DNA of 64,000 nucleotides from SZUA-451 sp034721895 (GTDB lineage: Bacteria; Campylobacterota; Campylobacteria; Campylobacterales; Sulfurovaceae): NCBI GenBank assembly GCA_034721895.1, contig JAYEND010000099.1, positions 1 to 64,000 of the forward strand, in the 5' to 3' direction. The position numbers and the translations under genes were made by a program. This document shows, one piece after another, positions 16,098 to 23,955 of this stretch. Position 1 is the stretch's first letter; each line of letters begins with the position of its first letter. The notes below the pieces were generated by a model, which was given only the letters and a program-made list of their open reading frames with translations, ran no database searches and was not told the DNA's origin.

Positions 16098-16786
16098 TGA
16101 ATTGGAATGCATTGGATTTTAGCCCTTTCATACTTTCTTTTAAACTCGCGGGTATTACGACGCTGATTTTATTTATCGTGGCAATGCCGGTGAGCTGGTG
16201 GCTGAGCCAGACAAAATGCCGCTGCAAACCCTTTGTCGAGGCGGTCACTTCACTGCCCATTGTTCTGCCTCCCTCTGTTTTGGGATTCTATATCCTCTTT
16301 GCCCTCTCCCAAAACTCCCCCATCGGTGCCTTTTTTGAAGAGACCTTTGGCATCAGACTGGTCTTTAATTTCACCGGTCTTGTCGTAGCAAGCTGTTTTT
16401 ACTCTTTTCCGTTTATGGTGCAACCGCTTCAGAGCGGCTTTGAAGCGCTCAATAAAAATATGCTCGAAGCATCCTATATCGCAGGAAAAAGCAGATTTCA
16501 AACACTGTGGCGCGTGGCACTGCCCAATATCAAACCGGCATTGATGACCGCATTGATCGTGACGTTTGCGCATACAGTTGGTGAATTTGGAGTAGTGCTG
16601 ATGGTCGGAGGTTCTATCCCGGGTGAGACCAAAGTGGCTTCGGTGGCCATTTATGAGTTTGTCGAAGTGATGGATTACGGCATGGCACATATCTATAGTG
16701 CGATCATGCTGGTACTGAGTTTTGTGGTACTGTTGGGTGTCTATCTTTTTAATCAACACCACAACAGACGTATTGGAGTGTCATAA
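16097..16786 (+). CDS. modB: molybdate ABC transporter permease
   Basis: 229-aa inner-membrane permease with about five to six membrane spans and the EAA-loop segment (LEASYIAGKSRFQTLWRVALP) that docks on ModC. The TSLPIVLPPSVLGFYIL and AHTVGEFGVVLMVGGSIPGETK segments are typical ModB signatures. It overlaps the mop gene and modC by 1 nt each (TAATG arrangement), so translation is coupled. Together with ModA and ModC it imports molybdate/tungstate for the cofactor pathway whose moeA, moaE and moaD genes lie at 55-57 kb. Confidence 0.95.
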   Translation: MNWNALDFSPFILSFKLAGITTLILFIVAMPVSWWLSQTKCRCKPFVEAVTSLPIVLPPSVLGFYILFALSQNSPIGAFFEETFGIRLVFNFTGLVVASCFYSFPFMVQPLQSGFEALNKNMLEASYIAGKSRFQTLWRVALPNIKPALMTALIVTFAHTVGEFGVVLMVGGSIPGETKVASVAIYEFVEVMDYGMAHIYSAIMLVLSFVVLLGVYLFNQHHNRRIGVS

Positions 16787-17640
16787 TGATCAAGATCAAG
16801 ATCCAAAAAGTACTTCAGGGCAGTGCTGGTCAAATGAACCTGGATATTGATATTGATATCCAAGAACATGAGTTTGTGGCATTGGCCGGACAAAGTGGCA
16901 GTGGGAAAACGACACTGCTGCGCATTTTAGCGGGATTGGAAAAGGCCGATGGCACTATCAGCGTCAACGATAAAGTCTGGCAAAAAGAGACAACCGCTTT
17001 AGCGCCCCAAAAACGCGGTATCGGTTTTGTATTTCAGGATTATGCTCTCTTTGCCAATATGAGTGTGGAAGAGAATCTACTGTATGTAAGCAGAGACAAA
17101 ACCCTTGCAAAGCACCTGTTGGAGATGACCGATCTGTTTGAATTGAAAGATCGTTTGCCTGCCACACTCAGCGGTGGTCAAAAACAACGGGTATCCCTGT
17201 GTCGTGCCTTGATGAACCGCCCCAAGCTCCTGCTGATGGATGAACCGCTCTCGGCTTTGGACCCTGCCATGCGCACCAAGCTGCAGCAGGACATTCTGAC
17301 ACTACACAAAGAGTTTGGCACCACGACGATCATGGTTTCCCATGATCCCAGCGAAATCTATCGTCTGGCAGATCGCGCTATATTGCTTGATCAAGGCAAA
17401 ATAGTTCAAGACAGTACCCCCAAAGAAGTGCTGTTGAAAACACAGGGAAGCCAGAAGTTTTCACTGACAGGCGAACTGCTCGATATTATCAAAGCGGATG
17501 TGATCCATATCGCCATTGTAGCGATCGGCCAGCAGATCGTCGAAGTGGTATTGGACGAGCAGGAGGCAAATTTCTTTAAAATCGGTGATGCCGTACGGGT
17601 CAGCACCAAGGCGTTTGCCCCGACACTCAGCCAGGTATGA
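16786..17640 (+). CDS. modC: molybdate ABC transporter ATP-binding protein
   Basis: 284-aa ATPase. Walker A is at 35-43 (GQSGSGKTT), the signature LSGGQKQR is near 128, Walker B LLLMDEP is near 148, and the switch His follows in VSHDPSE. The C-terminal 60 residues form a TOBE-like regulatory domain (SLTGELLDIIKADVIHIAIV). It is somewhat short for a ModC (E. coli about 350 aa), having one TOBE unit, which may be complemented by the separate di-Mop protein of this operon. Last gene of the mod operon; the following 170 bp hold no gene. Confidence 0.95.
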   Translation: MIKIKIQKVLQGSAGQMNLDIDIDIQEHEFVALAGQSGSGKTTLLRILAGLEKADGTISVNDKVWQKETTALAPQKRGIGFVFQDYALFANMSVEENLLYVSRDKTLAKHLLEMTDLFELKDRLPATLSGGQKQRVSLCRALMNRPKLLLMDEPLSALDPAMRTKLQQDILTLHKEFGTTTIMVSHDPSEIYRLADRAILLDQGKIVQDSTPKEVLLKTQGSQKFSLTGELLDIIKADVIHIAIVAIGQQIVEVVLDEQEANFFKIGDAVRVSTKAFAPTLSQV

Positions 17641-17810
17641 ACAGGCAGCCTCCAATCTATTCTCGGCTCACCCGACTCAGTTCGGTATTTTTGATACCAT
17701 GCCTTCTTCACTATTAGATATTTCTTTATTTGTTTTATTAATTTTAATATATTATTTATTATTCGATAAATAATAGATAGAATGTAATAATATCAAAAAA
17801 AGGAGCTATT

Positions 17811-18248
17811 GTGAAAAAATTAATTTTGATGCTGGGTATTGTCACTCCGCTTTTGTTTGCTGCACAGCCAGAAAAGGTGGAAAACCCGGAACAGAAAGCA
17901 CTGCAGAGTACAATGCTGACGCTTTCGAAGGGGTTGATGCATATTCAACAGGGTATTTTAACTAACAGCAAAGAGGATATCCTCACAGGCGTACGCATGC
18001 TCAAGCGGACCGAAGAAGGTTTTTTGACAAGTCATGGAGAAGCCATGCAAAAGTATATGCCGGAAAATCCGAAATATGCCATAAGTATGGCAAAACAGAG
18101 TGAAATAAATATCGAAAGATATACCAGAGAGATGCGAAGCGACATCCTTTCAAACAAGGATTATGACAGAGTGGTAAGAGGATATACCAATATTATGAAA
18201 GAGTGTGTCAAGTGCCATCAGAAGCTTCGAAGATGGGAATGGCGATAG
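17811..18248 (+). CDS. periplasmic c-type cytochrome, C-terminal heme
   Basis: 145 aa. The signal peptide (MKKLILMLGIVTPLLFA-A) is followed by an all-helical body and a single CVKCH heme motif at 132-136, close to the C terminus. A heme motif at the end of a four-helix body is the layout of cytochrome c'/class II-like proteins. The start is GTG with AGGAG 5 nt upstream. It stands alone between the mod operon and convergent leuC. A role in periplasmic electron transfer or NO/small-ligand binding is possible, but no specific function can be assigned. Confidence 0.75.
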   Translation: MKKLILMLGIVTPLLFAAQPEKVENPEQKALQSTMLTLSKGLMHIQQGILTNSKEDILTGVRMLKRTEEGFLTSHGEAMQKYMPENPKYAISMAKQSEINIERYTREMRSDILSNKDYDRVVRGYTNIMKECVKCHQKLRRWEWR

Positions 18249-18277
18249 CAATTACCCAATCTTACACTTTTAGGTTT

Positions 18278-19567
18278 TCAGGAATTTTCTGGCGCCCTGG
18301 GATCGACGATCTTCCCTGCGATAGCAGAGGCTGCAGCTACAGCAGAATTGGCGAGATAGATCTCTGAAGTCCTTGCGCCCATACGGCCGACGAAGTTTCG
18401 GTTGGTTGTTGCAACACAGCGTTCTCCGTCACCCAGAATACCCATGTAGCCGCCCAGGCAGGCACCACAGGTCGGATTAGAGACTACGGCGCCTGCTTCG
18501 ATCAGGATATCCATCAATCCTTCATGCTGTGCCTGCATCAAAATCTTTTGTGTCGCAGGCGTCACGATCATACGGGTACGCTTCGCTACCCTTTTGCCCT
18601 TCATGATCTCCGCAGCAATACGTAAATCCTCGATACGGCCGTTGGTACAGGAACCGATCATTACCTGATCGATCGCAATATCATCCGCTACCGCCTGCTC
18701 CACCGGCTTGCCGTTGGATGGCAAAAATGGATAAGCAATAACGGGCGACAGTTTAGCAACATCGATCTCAACGACCTGGCAATACTCCGCATCTTCATCG
18801 GAAGTGAATATCTTCGGCTCGGAACGCAATCCATCGTTTATCTCTGCCCTCTCATCGAGATAGGCCCGAGTCACTTCATCAACTGCAATGATCCCTGACT
18901 TGGCGCCCGCTTCGATCGCCATATTGCACATGGAAAAACGATCATCCATCCCAAGATATTTGATCGTATCTCCGGTAAATTCCAGTGCCTTATAAAGTGC
19001 GCCATCCACTCCCAGAATACGGATCAGTTCAAGAATGATATCTTTTCCATAGATATGTTCTCCAGGTTCGCCGTTCAACACAACTTTGATCGTTTCAGGC
19101 ACTTTGAACCAGTTGCCTCCAGTAATCATTCCAAAGGCAATGTCCGTACTTCCCATCCCCGTCGAAAAGGCGCCGAGTGCACCATGGGTGCAGGTATGAG
19201 AATCCGCACCGATGATCACATCTCCGGGAATGACCAATCCCTTCTCCGGAAGCAGAGCATGCTCGATCCCCATATCCTTCTCATCAAAGAAATACTTCAG
19301 GTCATGCTTATAGGCAAACTCTCTGGATATCTTTGCCTGGTTCGCCGAAGCAATATCTTTGGCAGGGATATAGTGATCCAAGACAATACTGAAACTATCC
19401 GGTCTGGCCAACTTCTCTGCTCCGCTCTCTTCAAATGCTCTGATCGAAATCGGTGTCGTGATATCATTCCCGATGATCATATCGATATCGACCCTGACGA
19501 TCTCTCCGGCTTTGACGTCAACTCCGGCATGTTCCGAAAAGATCTTCTCCGTAATGGTCTGTTTCAT
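18278..19567 (-). CDS. leuC: 3-isopropylmalate dehydratase large subunit
   Basis: 429-aa aconitase-family enzyme of leucine synthesis, isomerising 2- to 3-isopropylmalate with LeuD. The [4Fe-4S] ligands are visible in GSCTNGRIEDLR and in NPTCGACLGG (two Cys), and GADSHTCTHGALGAFSTGMG is the family signature. I start at ATG 19567, with AAGGAT upstream, since an in-frame extension to 19597 lacks a binding site. Length matches the shorter HACN/LeuC2-type proteins rather than the 465-aa E. coli form, so homoaconitase-like activity is an alternative. leuD is not adjacent in this window. Confidence 0.92.
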   Translation of the reverse strand: MKQTITEKIFSEHAGVDVKAGEIVRVDIDMIIGNDITTPISIRAFEESGAEKLARPDSFSIVLDHYIPAKDIASANQAKISREFAYKHDLKYFFDEKDMGIEHALLPEKGLVIPGDVIIGADSHTCTHGALGAFSTGMGSTDIAFGMITGGNWFKVPETIKVVLNGEPGEHIYGKDIILELIRILGVDGALYKALEFTGDTIKYLGMDDRFSMCNMAIEAGAKSGIIAVDEVTRAYLDERAEINDGLRSEPKIFTSDEDAEYCQVVEIDVAKLSPVIAYPFLPSNGKPVEQAVADDIAIDQVMIGSCTNGRIEDLRIAAEIMKGKRVAKRTRMIVTPATQKILMQAQHEGLMDILIEAGAVVSNPTCGACLGGYMGILGDGERCVATTNRNFVGRMGARTSEIYLANSAVAAASAIAGKIVDPRAPENS

Positions 19568-19677
19568 TGTGACATCCTTCGGATAGGACGCTAACACTGG
19601 GTTAACTTCAGCAGTTGGCTCACGCGACTGGTCGCATTAAATACTGCTTTATGATCCTAGTTTTATTAATTTTGCGA

Positions 19678-19686
19678 ATTATACCA
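19678..19686 (-). promoter_or_regulatory. extended -10 promoter element for leuC
   Basis: On the minus strand the sequence TGGTATAAT occurs about 110 nt upstream of the leuC ATG, a consensus extended -10. It implies a leader of about 100 nt. No T-box or leucine leader peptide is evident in it. Confidence 0.4.
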
Positions 19687-19732
19687 AAAAATATTTATGA
19701 TAGAATGCGGTTAATAAAACATAGTAATACTT

Positions 19733-19809
19733 CTCTCACCAAAGGTGTAGCTTTTACGAGAAATCATTTAGTGATTTTCTTGCATCGTGCTTTAGCACAG
19801 AAGTGAGAG
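19733..19809. repeat. multi-hairpin intergenic element upstream of the RqcH-like gene
   Basis: Outer arms CTCTCAC (19733-19739) and GTGAGAG (19803-19809) enclose hairpins AAATCA/TGATTT (19761-19777) and GTGC/GCAC (about 19787-19798). It could fold as a cloverleaf-like structure 46 nt before the start codon. It has no tRNA features. The spacer 19568-19854 otherwise contains only the leuC promoter. Confidence 0.45.
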
Positions 19810-19854
19810 GAATTGGGAAGGAGCTTTGCTTCTGCCCAAAGAGAAAGGTTTTTA

Positions 19855-21198
19855 ATGAAACTTTACGAACTCCGGGCAGTAGCAGAACACCTCTCCCATT
19901 TTGATTTTATTCGCAATGCCAAACGGGTGGATGATAATACCATTGAACTGATTTTCGATAAGGAGAACAGCTATTTCTTCAATATGACACGGGGCCACAG
20001 CTTCATTTACAAAACAAAAAGTCAACGACCGCTCAAGAGTTACCAGGCCCCGTTCGACAACCTGCTGCATTCACTTGTCGGAAACAGCAAAATCCTGACA
20101 ATCGAAACCCAGGGATATGACCGGATACTTCGATTCACTCTGGCGCCCAAAAGCAGCTATAAAGACAAGAAGATCGCACTGCAGTTTGAATTTACAGGCA
20201 AAAATACCAATGCCATACTGATCGATGAGGGTGAAACGATCATCGAAGCCCTGAGACACGTCGACGCAGAGCGCTCTTTCAGGATCATCCGCCCCGGTGC
20301 AGCACTTCTTCCCCTGCCTCCTTATGAGCGAAAAGAAGAGCAGCGTTCCATCGACAATATCGATACCCTGCTCCGGGAAAATTGGGGAAAATTTGAAAGC
20401 AAACGGATCGAAGGACTTAAAAAACAGAAGTTGTCAACAGTCAAAAAAAAGATTGACAAACTTGCCGGACTGCTTGACAAACTACCTGACGAAAATGAGC
20501 TTAAAGAGGAAGAGAAGAAGTACCGGAACTATGGCAATATCGTACTGGCAAACCTCTACCAGATCAAACCCTATGATACAAAACTGAAGACTTATGATTT
20601 TGACGGGCAGGAGGTCACCATCACTCTACCAAAAGGACTTGTCACCAATCGAATCAGTGAACACTTCTTCAATCTTGCCAAACGGGCCAGGAACAAAGCC
20701 AAAAATATCCATATCGAAAAAGAGAACCTCAGTAGTAAAATGGCTTTTTATCAAAATATCCACTATGCCGTAGAAAATGCCGAAGATGCCTATGAACTCG
20801 AACTTCTCGTCCCAAGGAGAGGAAAATCACAGCGCAAGAAGGAGAAACTCAAAGAGTGTGAATTTTTCTGGATCGAAGATTATAAAGTACTTGTCGGACG
20901 CAATAGCAGCGAAAACCAGAAACTGCTCAAAATCGCCAAATCCAATGACCTCTGGATGCATATCCGTGATGTACCCTCTTCCCATGTCATTATCAAAACA
21001 GACAAGCAGAATCTGCCGCAGAATGTCATCGAAGCCGCGGCCAAACTCTGTGTTGACTTCTCAGTGAAAAATCCCGGCGAGTACGACGTCGACTATACCA
21101 AACGAAAATTTGTCAAGATACAGGAAGGCTCTAATGTCCTCTATAACAAATATGACACCCTGCGTGTCCGGAAAGAGGGTGTTGAGATTAGAGAGTAA
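19855..21198 (+). CDS. NFACT/RqcH-family protein
   Basis: 447 aa with an N-terminal NFACT-N-like domain (fibronectin-binding protein A family), a central coiled-coil (about 195-300, rich in Lys/Glu: KKIDKLAGLLDKLPDENELK) and a C-terminal NFACT-R domain (VLVGRNSSENQKLLKIAKSN and DLWMHIRDVPSSHVIIK). RqcH proteins act on stalled 50S subunits and recruit Ala-tRNA to make C-terminal Ala tails. The protein is shorter than B. subtilis RqcH (about 570 aa). ATG 19855 is preferred, with AAAGG upstream, over an extension at 19813. Activity in this lineage is inferred. Confidence 0.82.
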   Translation: MKLYELRAVAEHLSHFDFIRNAKRVDDNTIELIFDKENSYFFNMTRGHSFIYKTKSQRPLKSYQAPFDNLLHSLVGNSKILTIETQGYDRILRFTLAPKSSYKDKKIALQFEFTGKNTNAILIDEGETIIEALRHVDAERSFRIIRPGAALLPLPPYERKEEQRSIDNIDTLLRENWGKFESKRIEGLKKQKLSTVKKKIDKLAGLLDKLPDENELKEEEKKYRNYGNIVLANLYQIKPYDTKLKTYDFDGQEVTITLPKGLVTNRISEHFFNLAKRARNKAKNIHIEKENLSSKMAFYQNIHYAVENAEDAYELELLVPRRGKSQRKKEKLKECEFFWIEDYKVLVGRNSSENQKLLKIAKSNDLWMHIRDVPSSHVIIKTDKQNLPQNVIEAAAKLCVDFSVKNPGEYDVDYTKRKFVKIQEGSNVLYNKYDTLRVRKEGVEIRE

Positions 21199-21232
21199 CA
21201 GAATTTTTGGTTATAATAATCTGATAATTTCT

Positions 21233-21337
21233 CTCGTTCCCAACATCCTCGTTGGGAATGTATATTATAGATACTTGAATGTAAATACTACATATCATGC
21301 CCAAGTATGCATTCCCAAGCTGAAGCTTGGGAACGAG
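21233..21337. repeat. REPIN-like pair of inverted REP hairpins
   Basis: Outer 11-bp arms CTCGTTCCCAA (21233-21243) and TTGGGAACGAG (21327-21337) are perfect inverted repeats. Each side is itself a hairpin: GTTCCCAA...TTGGGAA on the left and ATTCCCAAGC-TGAA-GCTTGGGAA on the right. This two-hairpin design is that of REPINs mobilised by RAYT transposases. It ends 18 bp before the cdsA ATG and shares CTCGTTCCCA with the element at 683-850. No RAYT gene is in the window. Confidence 0.75.
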
Positions 21338-21355
21338 TGTGACGAGGAAAACAAA

Positions 21356-22114
21356 ATGACACGAATCTTTACTGACTATCAGGAGCGATGGCTGACCGGT
21401 ATTGCACTCCTTGCAATTGTGGGCATTATTGGCTGGATCGACAACTTTTTTATTATGTGGGCTTTTTTGGGAGTCGTTTATATCTTTGCTTTTTACGAAG
21501 CGATGCAGCTCTTCAAACTTAGAGCCCCATCAATGTATTTCTGGGCACTGCTGCTCTGGATTTTAGCCTACTTCTACCCCAACCCCGATGATCTCTTCTT
21601 TTTGATCGCGATCATTTTTGCCAGTACCCTGGCCTATACACACAACTTTGACAAAAGACTTTTTCTGCCATTCCTCTATCCGGTCAGCGGTATCCTCTTC
21701 TTTTTGATCCTCTATCAGGATTTCGGTATTCAGGCGATGTTCTGGCTGCTTGTCACTGTGGCAATGACAGATATGGGTGCTTTCTTTGTGGGGAAACTGA
21801 TCGGACGCACCAAATTCTCGGATACCTCGCCCAACAAAACCATTGAAGGTGTCATCGGCGGGGTTGTTTTCGCCACACTGTTTGGAACCTATACCGGTCT
21901 CTATATTGCAGAGTTCTGGACAGCTCTATTTGTGACACTCTTCACCTCGCTGGCATCTGTCTTCGGCGACCTTTTTGAAAGTTATCTCAAACGTGAAGCG
22001 GGTGTCAAAGACAGTGGAGATCTGCTGCCTGGACATGGTGGTATCCTCGACCGGATCGATGGCTATCTCTTTGCCGCCGTTATCATGGTCATTACCCTCA
22101 GGTCATTTCTCTAA
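21356..22114 (+). CDS. cdsA: phosphatidate cytidylyltransferase
   Basis: 252-aa integral membrane enzyme that makes CDP-diacylglycerol from phosphatidate and CTP, the branch point of phospholipid synthesis. About seven to eight membrane spans are predicted by eye. The signature KDSGDLLPGHGGILDRIDG lies near the C-terminus, with the catalytic Asp residues. The open frame extends upstream to 21110, but that stretch runs through rqcH and the REP element; ATG 21356 has GAGG 8 nt upstream and gives the normal N-terminus. dxr follows after 5 nt, so the two genes form an operon linking lipid and isoprenoid synthesis. Confidence 0.95.
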   Translation: MTRIFTDYQERWLTGIALLAIVGIIGWIDNFFIMWAFLGVVYIFAFYEAMQLFKLRAPSMYFWALLLWILAYFYPNPDDLFFLIAIIFASTLAYTHNFDKRLFLPFLYPVSGILFFLILYQDFGIQAMFWLLVTVAMTDMGAFFVGKLIGRTKFSDTSPNKTIEGVIGGVVFATLFGTYTGLYIAEFWTALFVTLFTSLASVFGDLFESYLKREAGVKDSGDLLPGHGGILDRIDGYLFAAVIMVITLRSFL

Positions 22115-22119
22115 GACCC

Positions 22120-23208
22120 ATGCCTGATTCGCCTGATTCGATTGTACTGCTCGGCTCAACCGGTTCAATAGGGGTCAATACCCTGGAGATCGCTTCCCGG
22201 TATAAAATTCCCATCGAAGCGCTTGTTGCCGGGAATAATATTGATCTACTCAACAAACAGATTAAAAAATACCATCCCCGTTATGTCGCTATTGCCAATG
22301 AAATACACAGGAGCCGTATCGATCATACCCATGTTTACTGCAGAGAACAGGGAATTCTGGAACTTCTGGAACAAACCCAAAGTCCGACTGTTGTCAACGC
22401 ACTGGTAGGCTATGCCGGACTGGCCCCAACCCTGAAATCCATCGAACTTGGTAAAAGAGTCGCACTTGCCAACAAAGAATCTCTGGTCGTTGGCGGGGAA
22501 TTTATCGATATAGGCAAAATTACCCCGATTGACAGTGAACACTTCGGCCTCTGGTATCTAATGAACGAGAGACCTATCAATAAACTCTATATTACTGCAA
22601 GCGGCGGTGCTTTCCGTGACTGGAAGAGAGAAAAGATCGCTGATGCAACCTTCGCTGATGCGCTCAAACACCCCAACTGGTCAATGGGCAACAAGATCAC
22701 TATCGACTCTGCAACGATGACCAATAAACTTTTCGAACTTCTCGAAGCCAAGTGGCTCTTTGATACCAGCAATATTGATGCAGTCATCGAACGCAAATCG
22801 ATCGTTCATGCCCTGGCAGAATTCAAAGACGGCTCTACCACTGCCCACTTTGCCGGTGTGGACATGAAACTTCCTATCGCCTTTGCCTTGAGAGGAAAAG
22901 TAGAGGAGGAGATTCTTCCCCCTCTTGACCTCCTTGAGATTGGAAACCTTCAATTCGAGTCCATTTCAAAAGAAAAATATCCTATTTGGGAGATCAAAGA
23001 ACATTTGCTCAAAAACCCCCATTTGGGTGTTATCCTCAATGCCGCAAATGAAGAAGCCATCAAATCCTTCGAATCGGGAAAAAGCACTTTCTTCGGCATG
23101 GCGGATATGGTTCTCGATGCCTACAAAGAATTTGACTCTGTACATGCAAAAGACATAGGCGAAATCATAGAGATAGACAAAGAGGTGAGAAGCTATGTCA
23201 ATCAATAA
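22120..23208 (+). CDS. dxr: 1-deoxy-D-xylulose 5-phosphate reductoisomerase
   Basis: 362-aa enzyme converting DXP to MEP, the first committed step of the MEP isoprenoid pathway, using NADPH and Mn/Mg. The Rossmann motif GSTGSIGVNTLEI is at 12-24. ALANKESLVVGG, PIDSEHFGLW with metal-binding Asp and Glu, ASGGAFRDW and HPNWSMGNKITIDSATM follow in the normal order. It is shorter than E. coli Dxr (398 aa), as is typical in this phylum. It starts 5 nt after cdsA. Its stop codon is directly followed by a heptamer-hairpin element. Confidence 0.97.
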   Translation: MPDSPDSIVLLGSTGSIGVNTLEIASRYKIPIEALVAGNNIDLLNKQIKKYHPRYVAIANEIHRSRIDHTHVYCREQGILELLEQTQSPTVVNALVGYAGLAPTLKSIELGKRVALANKESLVVGGEFIDIGKITPIDSEHFGLWYLMNERPINKLYITASGGAFRDWKREKIADATFADALKHPNWSMGNKITIDSATMTNKLFELLEAKWLFDTSNIDAVIERKSIVHALAEFKDGSTTAHFAGVDMKLPIAFALRGKVEEEILPPLDLLEIGNLQFESISKEKYPIWEIKEHLLKNPHLGVILNAANEEAIKSFESGKSTFFGMADMVLDAYKEFDSVHAKDIGEIIEIDKEVRSYVNQ

Positions 23209-23210
23209 GT

Positions 23211-23305
<95 letters not shown>

Positions 23306-23340
23306 CAAGATAAGGACTTTCAATGAAAGTCCTTATCTTG
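23306..23340 (+). promoter_or_regulatory. perfect 16-bp palindrome over the start codon of the hydrolase gene
   Basis: Arms 23306-23321 (CAAGATAAGGACTTTC) and 23325-23340 are exactly complementary with a 3-nt loop AAT, so the ATG (23323-23325) sits at the loop. The Shine-Dalgarno TAAGGA is in the 5' arm and pairs with codons 3-4 of the gene. The mRNA hairpin should strongly reduce initiation unless opened. Confidence 0.85.
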
Positions 23341-23856
23341 CACGGCTGGGGCGGAAGTGATACCCCGCACTGGCAGGCTGAACTTGCCTGCACACTGGCC
23401 AAAGACTATGGAACCGTCAGCTTTCCGCTGCTGGACAATTGCCACTTCCCAAGCAAAAACAGATGGGTACGGCAGGTTAAAGAAATTTTGGAAGATTTTA
23501 AACCCGATACAGTTGTCTGCCACTCCCTTGCCAACACCCTTTGGTTTTGGCTTTGCCAACAGGAGATGAGAACTGTTGAGAAATTGATTATGGTTTCTCC
23601 GCCAAGTCTTACAACGAACGTCGATACGATTAAAACATTTTTCCCTTGCCCCATGCCACAAATACTTTGCGCAAAAGAAACCATCATGATCGTTTCAGAT
23701 AATGACCCCTATATTACGATCAACGAAGCACAAAAACTCTCAAAGCATTATCATGCACCGCTTACGATCATTGAAAATGCAGGACACATCAATGCTGACA
23801 GCGGGTATGGAAAATGGGAATATATCGAAAAACTCATTATAAAGAATAAGTCTTGA
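23323..23856 (+). CDS. alpha/beta hydrolase, RBBP9/YdeN family
   Basis: 177-aa single-domain serine hydrolase. The oxyanion segment LILHGWGGSDTPHWQ is at 4-18, the nucleophile S68 is in VVCHSLANTL (a C-H-S-L-A version of GxSxG), an Asp lies in IVSDNDPY and the His in NAGHINA near 149. The set matches the RBBP9/YdeN family. Physiological substrate is unknown. The first codons lie in a perfect palindrome with the 5'UTR (23306-23340). Upstream and downstream spacers are heptamer-hairpin elements. It precedes tsaD by 88 nt. Confidence 0.85.
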   Translation: MKVLILHGWGGSDTPHWQAELACTLAKDYGTVSFPLLDNCHFPSKNRWVRQVKEILEDFKPDTVVCHSLANTLWFWLCQQEMRTVEKLIMVSPPSLTTNVDTIKTFFPCPMPQILCAKETIMIVSDNDPYITINEAQKLSKHYHAPLTIIENAGHINADSGYGKWEYIEKLIIKNKS

Positions 23857-23860
23857 AAGC

Positions 23861-23929
23861 ATTCAGCATTCAGCGTTCAGCGTTCAGAATAGAAGCATTG
23901 CAAAGCAATGCCTACCGACACTATTCACT
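23861..23929. repeat. heptamer-hairpin intergenic element, copy C
   Basis: Four (A/G)TTCAGC heptamers (23861-23888, the last one partial) precede the perfect hairpin GCATTGC-aaa-GCAATGC (23895-23911), then CTACCGACACT and one and a half ACTATTC heptamers (23920-23929). It has the same order as copies A and B with a short right array. It begins 4 nt after the hydrolase stop codon. Confidence 0.85.
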
Positions 23930-23931
23930 TT

Positions 23932-23955
23932 CTGAGGATCAAAAATGATCCTCAG
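23932..23955 (+). promoter_or_regulatory. perfect 10-bp palindrome over the tsaD start codon
   Basis: CTGAGGATCA (23932-23941) and TGATCCTCAG (23946-23955) are exact reverse complements separated by AAAA. The ATG (23945-23947) is at the loop. The GAGG Shine-Dalgarno pairs with codons 3-4 of tsaD. It is the same geometry as at 23306-23340, with unrelated sequence. Confidence 0.82.

Noticed and set aside
17585..17773. 62-codon plus-strand frame after modC
   Set aside because: It overlaps the 3' end of modC in another frame and continues into AT-rich spacer with a hydrophobic low-complexity end; no ribosome binding site.
19615..19806. 63-codon plus-strand frame between leuC and the RqcH-like gene
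   Set aside because: It runs through the leuC promoter and the multi-hairpin element and has no ribosome binding site.
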